Origin: Lysobacterales bacterium
Lineage (GTDB): Bacteria; Pseudomonadota; Gammaproteobacteria; Xanthomonadales; Marinicellaceae
NCBI GenBank assembly: GCA_027083915.1
Contig: JALWML010000157.1
Location: forward strand, 1 to 6,270
DNA length: 6,270 bases
Reading direction: 5' to 3'
Numbering within the stretch: position 1 is the first letter of the stretch; every line of letters starts with the position of its first letter. Below are positions 1 through 6,270 of this stretch, piece by piece. A program made the translations under genes and the position numbers. The notes under the pieces were generated by a model. It was not told the DNA's origin. It saw only the letters and a list, made by a program, of their open reading frames with translations, and ran no database searches.

Positions 1-165
1 CATCATGACATTTTCTTTTTTATCTTCCACACTTTTACCATGACAAACTCCACTTGAGCAGGTTGCCACACCCATATGTTTTTCTGATGCATATTGTGGT
101 AAAGTTCCAGCATTTACTTTAAATACCAGCACTAAGAATATGATTAAAAAAGAAATATTTTTCAT
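1..165 (-). CDS. Exported c-type cytochrome, N-terminal part (runs off the window)
   Basis: Reading the minus strand from the ATG at 165 gives 55 open codons to the window edge, so the 3' end is missing. Residues 1-19 form a Sec signal peptide: MKN, a hydrophobic core (ISFLIIFLVLVF), then a likely cleavage site VNA|G after residue 19. The mature part soon carries GVATCSSGVCHG, a haem c attachment site of the rarer C-x4-C-H form (C36, C41, H42). H30, six residues before C36, could be a haem ligand. N-terminal motifs of this GVAxC-x4-CHG type occur in multihaem cytochromes of the cytochrome c554-like kind, so more haem sites are expected beyond the edge. The ATG overlaps the TGA stop of the decahaem gene (ATGA), and no good Shine-Dalgarno precedes it, so translation is probably coupled. 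Likely a periplasmic electron-transfer partner of the upstream cytochrome. The class is well supported; the family is not fixed by this fragment. Confidence 0.8.
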   Translation of the reverse strand, partial: MKNISFLIIFLVLVFKVNAGTLPQYASEKHMGVATCSSGVCHGKSVEDKKENVMM

Positions 166-3100
166 TGTTTTTCTACAAACCATGGTTTTCCATCTTCATC
201 TAAATACATACGGCGCATTTCTTCTAGATTAAGAGGTCTAGAACCACGTCGTCCAAATACTGCCACTTGACCACCAGTTTCATCTACTCCTCTGTCTCGT
301 TCTAAACCGCGAGATAAAGAATAAACTGGTGATTTAGTTGGATAACTTGCTATAAACAATGGATTGGGTTCTGGGCTGAATCCATAGAACTTTGGTTGCA
401 AGCTTGGAGAGGTTAATTGAACAATTTTCAAGCCACCCTCACCATCGGCAATATATGCAAATAAAGAGGCATTGGTTGTTGCTACAGTGACATCATAGGC
501 ATTTACAATCTTGCCATCGGCATTATATTTTTGCACTAACTTCATTTTTGCAGGATTCTTAATATCAACAATGGCGATACCTTCTTTACCATTAGCAACA
601 TAGGCGTAAGTTCTGGCTAAGTGTAACTTTCGAGCTGAACTTAAAGCAATGGTATTATTTTCAACCAAAAACGGTTGTTCTGGATTGGTGACATCTATGG
701 CTTTTAAACCATCAGCGTCTGTAACCAATAAATACCTAAACTGCAATTGAGTCGCTTGTGGGTTATTTAATGCAATAGTCTTTATGTGTTTAGGCGATAA
801 TGGCTGATTTAAGTCAATAACAACTAAAGACGTATCTGTTACAACATAGCCATAATATCCGCCTAAGACCATGTACTTTGCACCAGTTAAAACTCCATTA
901 GCATTCCAAGTCGTCGCACGTTCAATATTATTGTTAAGTGGATCTGCATCTGAAAATGTATTAACATCAAACAAAATCAATCCTTCTTGAGCATCCGTCA
1001 CTAAAGCGTAATTATAAATCGGATGGAAAGGCTGTTCTTGGTTAACCTCACGCATCAACTTTCCTTTGTTTCTATCTGGGTGAATCGGTTGATTGGTTGG
1101 TAACACGATACAAGTCGCATTAGCACTCTTGATATGCGCATCCTGACCTAATGGACTTACTGGTGCTGTTATTATACGTTGTGAGAAGCCTTTGTTAGCG
1201 ATGGATGCCACATCGTACACTTGCACCCCTTTTTTGCCTTCTGCCACATACAAATATTCACCGCGTAACTGCAAACAATTAACTGGTCCCGTGCTGTGAG
1301 CAAAACCTTGTTCTAAGACTTGGCCTTTATCTTGGTGATTTTTATAAAAATCAGGATAGGCATAACGTTGCAAGTAACTACCGATAACAGCCTGAGGTTC
1401 TTGCCATTCGGTAACTTCAACTCCTGTGATATGACCTTCTCCTCCAAGCCACGCATAATGACCAATGAAATCAACAAACTTAGTTCCATACATCAATAAC
1501 TGAGCCATGATAGCGTTATTATCATTTTTAACTGACAAATGACAATCATCACAGGTTTTGGTTTCTGTTTTACGTGTCGTGTGTGGAAAATGTGGATTAA
1601 ATGCCTGAGAACTGTATCCACTGGCAGCCACTGGTGGTTGTTGCATATATATCTTTTCACGATTGGCATTGGTTGAAGACAAGACCAAAGCTGATGTTGA
1701 ACGAACAGGTGCAAACTTGCCTCCTTTAGCCGTTTCGCGTTTACCAATTAAAAACATCTGATCGCGAGCCACTTGCGGATTGTAAGTGGCAAAGTTACGC
1801 GTTGATTCGCCTTCATAATGGTGGCGTTCCGTTTTTGCATTGGCTTCAATCGGCAAGTGACAACCACCACAACTTGTTGTCCATGAAGTATGGCAAGCAT
1901 AACATTCCATATTGTCATATGAATGAGCCCAATCTTCTTTAGCAACTTTATCACTACCCCACTCTTGGGTTTTGGTATCTCGGCTCATGGTTTTCGCTTT
2001 AGCAGCCTTAGGATTATAGTGTGAACTTTTTGGATCAACAGCATCTTTTATCAAACTCACTTTCCATTCTAGTTCAGGATCCATAACAGAACGCTGTATC
2101 AGTTCATCACCAATCCATTCAAAGCGTTTTTTACCATCTGGATTTCGAATAGCCGATAAATCCATACCACCATCAAGGGCTGCAGGCCCTGATGTGTGTA
2201 AATTAGGGTAAGCATCGGGTGTTCCGTGGCAATCAATACACGATATTTCTACAGCAGCGGCTACTTCACCATATAAATGACCGTTTCCGTGAGAATCTTG
2301 CCCATAATGGCAATCCACACAATGCATACCGACATCTAAATGTACCGATGACATGTGCACTGCTTTTTTAAATTTATCTGGATCTTTATCACTGACTTCT
2401 TTGCCTTCTTTATCCAGTAATGTTCCATCTCTATCACGTTTGAAAACAGCTCGAAAGTTCCAACCATGCCCATGGTAATCAGCAAACTGTGTATCATTTA
2501 ACTGAGGATTTAATTCTGAAACACCTAAAACGAAGTCCATATCCTTCCACTTGCCACGAGGTGAAGCGCCTTCTGGATTTCTATCTAAAGTTTCACGTTT
2601 TTCCTCCTCTGTTGGATAAAACTGTTTCTCTGGCCACATAAAGGGCGCATCCGACTCATAATCCCACATGGTATAGCCTAAATAAGTATTCATAAACATA
2701 TTAGGCTGATGCATGTGACAACTCATGCATTGACTGGTCGGTATTGAACGGGTAAATTTATGTTGTAATGGATGACCTGATTCCTCTTTGCTAATGGTCT
2801 CATCTTTAGTTTGAGTTTTTCCTGTATGCCCAAATTTCGCATACTTTCCAGAATGACGAGGATCTCTATCATTGGCATAAACCACGTGGCAACTAGCACA
2901 ACCTGATGAACGGTAATCACCTGGTTGATCATTAGTGCCTAAAAACCATGTGTGTGGGTCATTCAAACGCGTTTTGGTAATATTCAATACAGGTATAGCC
3001 ACTCGACCACCTGTTCCTGCTCCACGATTAGACTGTTTTAAGTCAGGTTTACCTGGCTTTTCTATGCGTTGTAATTGTCCCAATGCATTTGGTAAACCCA

Positions 3101-3866
3101 CTTCAGGAAATAGATTACTGATATTACGACCGCCACCTTCAAAAACACGAAATACATCAGCAGGCTTAACAGTTTCCCATGCTGGCAATGGATTAAGTGC
3201 AGGCAATATGCCGCGATCCATCATGTCTTGAGTCGGTGTTATTGGCGCTAGTAGTTTTGCTCCATCACCTTCTCGTGTATAAGCTTCACCAAGTATGTAT
3301 TGTTTAAATGGAAGTATACCGTTATTGTATGAGGCTCCACCCCAAAGCATTGCTGTAGTTGACATAATTGACGATTCGGCAGCTTGTATGGTGGCTAAAT
3401 GGCAGGCTCCACATGCTTCACGTGCGATACGATAATCAGATGGATTGACAAAACGAATAAATTCAGGACTTTCCTTGTTCAATAAGGTGTAAGTTCTTTT
3501 TGGGTTAGCACTGCTTGGAAAATGCCATTTATCTGGAAATAAAGGCAGAACGTGTGCTTTTTCAAGTGTATGTAAATACTCTTCATCGCCTTTGTGCAAT
3601 CCAGATGCCACATGAATATCCGCATTACCACCATGGCAATCCGTACAACCGAGTTTTATGGCTGGTGTTTCATGCATAGTTAATTCATCTGTATTGGTGT
3701 GACAACTGATACAGCCTTCACTTTTAGCCTTCATATCCGCTTTGGTTTGGGTTTTTGGTGCTGGCGGATACACAGGGTATTCTCGCTCTACTTTATGAGC
3801 GCTATCTGATGCAATTGCACTGTTTAATGCAAATAGTATTCCAACTGTTGTTAATATTTTTTTCAT
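162..3866 (-). CDS. Decahaem c-type cytochrome with C-terminal LVIVD beta-propeller
   Basis: A complete 1234-residue exported protein. Residues 1-19 are a Sec signal peptide with probable cleavage at AIA|S; no lipobox cysteine is present. Ten CxxCH haem c sites start at residues 52, 74, 152, 323, 380, 516, 543, 655, 666 and 772. About 30 further histidines lie in the first 857 residues, enough for bis-His ligation of all haems. Hemes 8 and 9 are a tight pair (CYACHTSWTTSCGGCH). From about residue 862 to 1165 the protein has LVIVD-type propeller blades, such as YLYVAEGKKGVQVYDV, YAYVANGKEGIAIVDI and FAYIADGEGGLKIVQL. Cysteines 864 and 919 are not in haem motifs. The C-terminus (about 1190-1234) is charged, with GRRGSRPLNLEEM. 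The ATG start is 12 bases after the barrel gene's stop, behind GGGGA and AAGGA ribosome-binding elements. Role by inference: multi-haem electron transfer at or beyond the outer membrane, or a large redox enzyme; the propeller may bind a partner or surface. It resembles large uncharacterised cytochromes labelled LVIVD-repeat proteins. Substrate unknown. Confidence 0.93.
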   Translation of the reverse strand: MKKILTTVGILFALNSAIASDSAHKVEREYPVYPPAPKTQTKADMKAKSEGCISCHTNTDELTMHETPAIKLGCTDCHGGNADIHVASGLHKGDEEYLHTLEKAHVLPLFPDKWHFPSSANPKRTYTLLNKESPEFIRFVNPSDYRIAREACGACHLATIQAAESSIMSTTAMLWGGASYNNGILPFKQYILGEAYTREGDGAKLLAPITPTQDMMDRGILPALNPLPAWETVKPADVFRVFEGGGRNISNLFPEVGLPNALGQLQRIEKPGKPDLKQSNRGAGTGGRVAIPVLNITKTRLNDPHTWFLGTNDQPGDYRSSGCASCHVVYANDRDPRHSGKYAKFGHTGKTQTKDETISKEESGHPLQHKFTRSIPTSQCMSCHMHQPNMFMNTYLGYTMWDYESDAPFMWPEKQFYPTEEEKRETLDRNPEGASPRGKWKDMDFVLGVSELNPQLNDTQFADYHGHGWNFRAVFKRDRDGTLLDKEGKEVSDKDPDKFKKAVHMSSVHLDVGMHCVDCHYGQDSHGNGHLYGEVAAAVEISCIDCHGTPDAYPNLHTSGPAALDGGMDLSAIRNPDGKKRFEWIGDELIQRSVMDPELEWKVSLIKDAVDPKSSHYNPKAAKAKTMSRDTKTQEWGSDKVAKEDWAHSYDNMECYACHTSWTTSCGGCHLPIEANAKTERHHYEGESTRNFATYNPQVARDQMFLIGKRETAKGGKFAPVRSTSALVLSSTNANREKIYMQQPPVAASGYSSQAFNPHFPHTTRKTETKTCDDCHLSVKNDNNAIMAQLLMYGTKFVDFIGHYAWLGGEGHITGVEVTEWQEPQAVIGSYLQRYAYPDFYKNHQDKGQVLEQGFAHSTGPVNCLQLRGEYLYVAEGKKGVQVYDVASIANKGFSQRIITAPVSPLGQDAHIKSANATCIVLPTNQPIHPDRNKGKLMREVNQEQPFHPIYNYALVTDAQEGLILFDVNTFSDADPLNNNIERATTWNANGVLTGAKYMVLGGYYGYVVTDTSLVVIDLNQPLSPKHIKTIALNNPQATQLQFRYLLVTDADGLKAIDVTNPEQPFLVENNTIALSSARKLHLARTYAYVANGKEGIAIVDIKNPAKMKLVQKYNADGKIVNAYDVTVATTNASLFAYIADGEGGLKIVQLTSPSLQPKFYGFSPEPNPLFIASYPTKSPVYSLSRGLERDRGVDETGGQVAVFGRRGSRPLNLEEMRRMYLDEDGKPWFVEKQ
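372..1283 (-). repeat. LVIVD-type beta-propeller repeats within the decahaem cytochrome
   Basis: This protein-level repeat covers about residues 862-1165 of the cytochrome. Six units can be picked out by the pattern aromatic-x-aliphatic-(V/A/T)-(A/T)-(D/N/E)-(G/A)-x-x-G-(L/I/V)-x-(I/V/A)-x-D-(V/I/L). The clearest centre on residues 873-886, 954-968, 1006-1019, 1046-1059, 1088-1102 and 1137-1149. The 1006-1019 unit is the most diverged. The second unit has a long insert before it (about residues 912-948), rich in Pro and basic residues. Residues 1169-1210, ending in GGQVAVFGRRG, could supply a seventh blade or the closing strand. LVIVD repeats are known as bacterial surface or secreted propeller-like repeats without an assigned enzyme activity. 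No catalytic residues can be named here. Confidence 0.75.
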
Positions 3867-3867
3867 G

Positions 3868-3881
3868 TCCTTTTTCCCCTA
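3868..3881 (-). promoter_or_regulatory. Ribosome-binding region of the decahaem cytochrome, fused to the barrel stop codon
   Basis: The minus strand reads TAGGGGAAAAAGGAC immediately before the ATG at 3866. The TAG is the barrel gene's stop. AGGGG sits 9 bases from the ATG and AAGGA only 1 base from it. The first has the workable spacing, so the ribosome probably lands on the stop codon of the gene before, which favours coupled translation. Confidence 0.6.
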
Positions 3882-5741
3882 GTACGTTAGAATAACATTA
3901 AATAATAATGAATCAACATCACCTTGACCAAATAGTTGTTCAAAGCCTTTGCCTGTAAATAATCGTGCATACGATAATCTCATAACAATATTCTGTGAAT
4001 TTAATGGTCGCCATATAAAAGCGGCTGATAAATCCAACCCAATTTCTTTGTCAATATTGGCTTGTTGACGAGCCACTTCTAATACTTCGGTTGTAGCAAA
4101 TTCAAGATAGTTAGCATTCATGGAAAAACTTAACTCAGGCAAGAGCTCCAAATCCATTCCAACGCCTAACAAGCCAATTCCTGGGTTGGTGAAATTGGAT
4201 TGTCCGTGTTCTTTGGATGAACGCAATGAATTCAAAATTCCATTACGTGCAGAAAGAGCTACTTTTCCACCACCAATAAGTGGGTTGGCCTGGCGGATCC
4301 AATAACTGGTATCAGCTCCTGCAAATTGTGGGTTTTCAAAAATAGCATCGTAACCATTTGACTTATTGTCATAAGGGTCATCATCTCCACTTCCATACAA
4401 GAAAGAAGCACTTATACGAATCCAATCAAAGTCAACAGATGCCTCTGCCGCTAAGAAATAAGCGCGAATATCTGATTTGGTATCAGTAAATGTCCCATGT
4501 GATTCATCACCATAGGCATAATAGGCTGATGTCGTTAAGTTCAATCGTCCGAAGTGTCCATCACCGTTGTAACCAAGATAAGTGACATCATATTGACGAG
4601 GTCTTTCTGTTCCTAGTGATACTGGACGTGCAATAAAACCGTTGTTATCATAGAAAATATCATCTTCACGGTTACGGTTATAAATTAAACTGAATTGTGA
4701 AAAGAAACCAAGACGCGGTTTGTCTTGTAAATAAATGTTTGCAATAAACAAATCATCATTACGTAAATCTTCACCCAAATCATTCAAGCCACTGTTCGTA
4801 TCTTTTTCAAAACGCCTAAATAAGGCAAGATTATACTGTAATTTGTTATTGTTTCTTGTCCCAAATAAACGAACACCAAATGGTGAATCTTGGAATAAGA
4901 AGCCTCTAAAGTCACTGGAAAAAGGCTGAATGCCAAAACGAATACTATCAAAATCATAATTAGAAGATACATCACGTAAATGTTTATCAATAAATAAGGC
5001 TTGAATACCTACGTGGTTATCTGTGCGAGTAGTGCCCTGTTCAGGATCAACATTTAACCCTAATATTTCATCAATTCGGGTATGGTTATAATTAAAAACT
5101 GGAATAAAACGGTATTCGTATTCGGGTGGTTTAAATGTTGTATCACCTTTGTAATAAACAAATTCGAGGGCTAAGTTTTCATTGATTAAACTTTGATTGT
5201 ACCCGCCAAATTGATCAATTTGACCCGCATTATTTGAACTTTGTCCCCCAACCGGAGTTGCTGCATCGCGTTTTTCGTACACAGTATCGGAAATCATCCC
5301 TAAATTAAAAAACCAATCTTCACCATGAACAGGTCTATCGGCTTTTAAGACATTGCGATTATAAGGATCATACCAACGTTCTTTATAACCCAGCGCTTCA
5401 ACAATTCGCCACCTATCAGGGACTGGGATTTTAGCTTGAAACTGATCTGAATTTGGGCGTGGAACGGGTGAGAATGTACGAGGAACATAAACCTTAGGCT
5501 CAATTTTTTCTTCAATGACAACAACTTCTGCTTCTCCCGTTGCTTGATTGACTTGCACTTGTTTTGTGTTGCAATCACGGTTTGCAGCCCCTGCTCGTCT
5601 TCTTTTGCGTTTACCTTTTTGTTTGGCTTGATCTTGGCTGCAATCAATTTCATTAGTTTGTGCTTTGACCGAAGTATTAAATAGTGTCGTCGAAATAAAT
5701 AATGTTAATGAAAACACAAAAGACGTTATTATATTTTTCAT
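3879..5741 (-). CDS. Outer-membrane beta-barrel protein, uncharacterised family
   Basis: A complete 620-residue protein with a long Sec signal peptide (hydrophobic core about residues 5-21, likely cleavage VKA|Q after 27). The mature N-terminus, about residues 28-100, is a non-barrel segment with the only two cysteines (C34, C57) flanking a strongly basic tract (KGKRKRRRAG, 42-51) and then a Val/Pro-rich linker. From about residue 140 the sequence turns into amphipathic beta-strands with aromatic girdles and polar, Asp/Asn-rich loops, for example EYRFIPVFNYNHTRID, LGFFSQFSLIYNRN, TTSAYYAYGDES, ISASFLYGSGDDDPYD and NIVMRLSYARLF. It ends in SLLFNVILTY, the terminal aromatic signature recognised by the BAM machinery. 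The size suits a barrel of roughly 16-22 strands. I see no TonB box or plug domain and no haem motif, and it lacks the N-terminal CxxC of MtrB. Lying between two redox-related genes, it may sheathe or anchor the decahaem cytochrome (inference), or act as a substrate porin. Outer-membrane location is firm; function is not. Confidence 0.85.
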   Translation of the reverse strand: MKNIITSFVFSLTLFISTTLFNTSVKAQTNEIDCSQDQAKQKGKRKRRRAGAANRDCNTKQVQVNQATGEAEVVVIEEKIEPKVYVPRTFSPVPRPNSDQFQAKIPVPDRWRIVEALGYKERWYDPYNRNVLKADRPVHGEDWFFNLGMISDTVYEKRDAATPVGGQSSNNAGQIDQFGGYNQSLINENLALEFVYYKGDTTFKPPEYEYRFIPVFNYNHTRIDEILGLNVDPEQGTTRTDNHVGIQALFIDKHLRDVSSNYDFDSIRFGIQPFSSDFRGFLFQDSPFGVRLFGTRNNNKLQYNLALFRRFEKDTNSGLNDLGEDLRNDDLFIANIYLQDKPRLGFFSQFSLIYNRNREDDIFYDNNGFIARPVSLGTERPRQYDVTYLGYNGDGHFGRLNLTTSAYYAYGDESHGTFTDTKSDIRAYFLAAEASVDFDWIRISASFLYGSGDDDPYDNKSNGYDAIFENPQFAGADTSYWIRQANPLIGGGKVALSARNGILNSLRSSKEHGQSNFTNPGIGLLGVGMDLELLPELSFSMNANYLEFATTEVLEVARQQANIDKEIGLDLSAAFIWRPLNSQNIVMRLSYARLFTGKGFEQLFGQGDVDSLLFNVILTY

Positions 5742-5745
5742 ATTA

Positions 5746-5753
5746 TTCCCCTA
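5746..5753 (-). promoter_or_regulatory. Ribosome-binding site of the barrel gene, overlapping the preceding stop codon
   Basis: The minus strand reads TAGGGGAATAATATG. TAG is the stop codon of the GlcG-like gene, and AGGGG is a Shine-Dalgarno element 6 bases from the barrel ATG at 5741. The same octamer TAGGGGAA occurs at the next junction downstream (3874-3881). The arrangement supports the chosen barrel start and points to coupled translation. Confidence 0.65.
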
Positions 5754-6270
5754 TTTCCCGCGACAAACATTTTGTGCTGATGAACCATTAAACGGTGAAA
5801 ACGGGCATTGCACAAATCGGAGCCTCGTTCCTTTTGGAGTTAAATTATCTGCTCGTTTACCTTTAGGTGCGTTATTGATACTATTCGATAATTGAATTGA
5901 TGCGTTATGAACACCTAAAAAGGCAATCATATCATCTTGATCGACACCATCTCCTGAAACACCAATTCCACCAATGAGTTGATCTCCACGATAAATTGGC
6001 ACACTTCCTGGAAAAATTTGAATACCATTAGCCAATCGTGCAGAAGTAGTTGATGTACAGACATTATCACTGTCTGTGCCAATGCCTGCTGCCGCAAAAA
6101 GTACGTGTTGAATGACTTTATTCATCACTAAGTCAAGTTGTAACCCAGTTGATAAAAAACTCCATTCGTTATTTCTAAATGATTTACTCAAAGGACCGTG
6201 TTCATTTGCCTCTATACCATCTGCATAAAATGGACGGGATAAATTTCCACCTGCTCTATCTGAAAAGGCA
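5751..6270 (-). CDS. GlcG/HbpS-family (DUF336) haem-binding-like protein, C-terminal part
   Basis: The minus-strand frame is open from the window edge to the TAG at 5753-5751, giving the last 172 residues; the start lies outside. An in-frame TTG at 6191 is not taken as the start, because 26 further codons before it are open and contain AFSDRAGGNLSRPFYADGIE, which reads as part of the same protein. The core NGIQIFPGSVPIYRGDQLIGGIGVSGDGVDQDD (residues 81-113 of the fragment, broken here as NGIQIFPGSVPIYRG + DQLIGGIGVSGDG + VDQDD) matches the GlcG/HbpS signature of a GG/PGxxPI strand followed by GxIGVSG and a conserved Asp. HbpS members bind or degrade haem and iron, while GlcG itself is of unclear role. 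Three cysteines (fragment residues 71, 155, 169) outside any CxxCH suggest disulfides in an exported protein. It sits 9 bases before the barrel gene, so it belongs to the same operon. Possible roles are haem or iron handling for the cytochromes, or a structural subunit. The fold is confident; the role is inference. Confidence 0.85.
   Translation of the reverse strand, partial: AFSDRAGGNLSRPFYADGIEANEHGPLSKSFRNNEWSFLSTGLQLDLVMNKVIQHVLFAAAGIGTDSDNVCTSTTSARLANGIQIFPGSVPIYRGDQLIGGIGVSGDGVDQDDMIAFLGVHNASIQLSNSINNAPKGKRADNLTPKGTRLRFVQCPFSPFNGSSAQNVCRGK

Noticed and set aside
1107..1277. Cysteines 864 and 919 in the propeller as further haem sites
   Set aside because: Neither has a partner cysteine and histidine at haem-motif spacing. 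They are isolated, and at most could form a disulfide with each other.
1493..1954. Minus-strand ORFs at 1493-1747 and 1748-1954, and similarly at 2723-2932, 4784-4990 and 5345-5653
   Set aside because: They sit in alternate frames inside the cytochrome and barrel genes, whose own frames are supported by ten haem motifs and by barrel strands. No frameshift is needed, since the main frames are intact.
2935..3231. A 98-codon plus-strand ORF, with other plus-strand ORFs at 4120-4305, 4735-4929 and 5665-5895
   Set aside because: All lie antisense to well-supported genes, show no domain-like composition and have no suitable ribosome-binding site. They are shadows of the minus-strand coding frames.
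162..3866. Naming the large cytochrome as MtrC/OmcA, an octahaem nitrite or tetrathionate reductase, or a nanowire cytochrome such as OmcS
   Set aside because: There is no lipobox, the haem count and spacing differ, no CxxCK active-site motif is present, and the C-terminal propeller is not part of those proteins.
3879..5741. Barrel protein as a TonB-dependent receptor or a true MtrB/PioB
   Set aside because: At 620 residues with no plug domain or TonB box it is not a TonB receptor, and the N-terminal CxxC of MtrB is absent. Only a general outer-membrane barrel call is supported.
5751..6191. A shorter GlcG-like gene starting at the TTG at 6191
   Set aside because: The frame stays open to the window edge, and the 26 residues before the TTG read as ordinary conserved protein. 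The true start is outside the window.

Overview
The window is an AT-rich bacterial segment in which every convincing gene lies on the minus strand and is packed head to tail. Read in the direction of transcription (high to low coordinates), it holds four genes: the 3' part of a GlcG/HbpS-type (DUF336) haem-binding-like protein, a complete outer-membrane beta-barrel protein of 620 residues, a complete 1234-residue decahaem c-type cytochrome fused to a C-terminal LVIVD beta-propeller, and the 5' end of a further small exported c-type cytochrome. Gaps are 9 and 12 bases, then a 4-base ATGA overlap. This is the layout of one operon whose promoter and terminator both lie outside the window. No RNA genes, mobile elements, CRISPR or long non-coding stretches are visible.

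The three proteins whose N-termini are visible carry Sec-type signal peptides, and the GlcG-like fragment looks exported too. The system therefore appears to work in the periplasm, in the outer membrane or outside the cell. The barrel protein ends in an aromatic residue within an alternating hydrophobic strand, as outer-membrane barrels do. The large cytochrome has ten CxxCH haem-attachment motifs between residues 52 and 776, with many spare histidines as possible distal ligands. It then has about six LVIVD-like propeller repeats. The last gene starts with a signal peptide and a CX4CH haem motif.

Together they suggest (inference) a redox machine at the cell envelope. It could be a porin-cytochrome route for electrons across the outer membrane, or a large periplasmic or surface redox enzyme with its own barrel. 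It does not match MtrCAB, PioAB or another characterised conduit closely enough to borrow a name, and the substrate is unknown.

The organism is most likely a Gram-negative bacterium with a rich c-type cytochrome complement. Low GC, the signal-peptide style and the cluster type would fit a low-GC gammaproteobacterium, for example a marine sulfur-oxidiser-like lineage, but that assignment is a weak guess.
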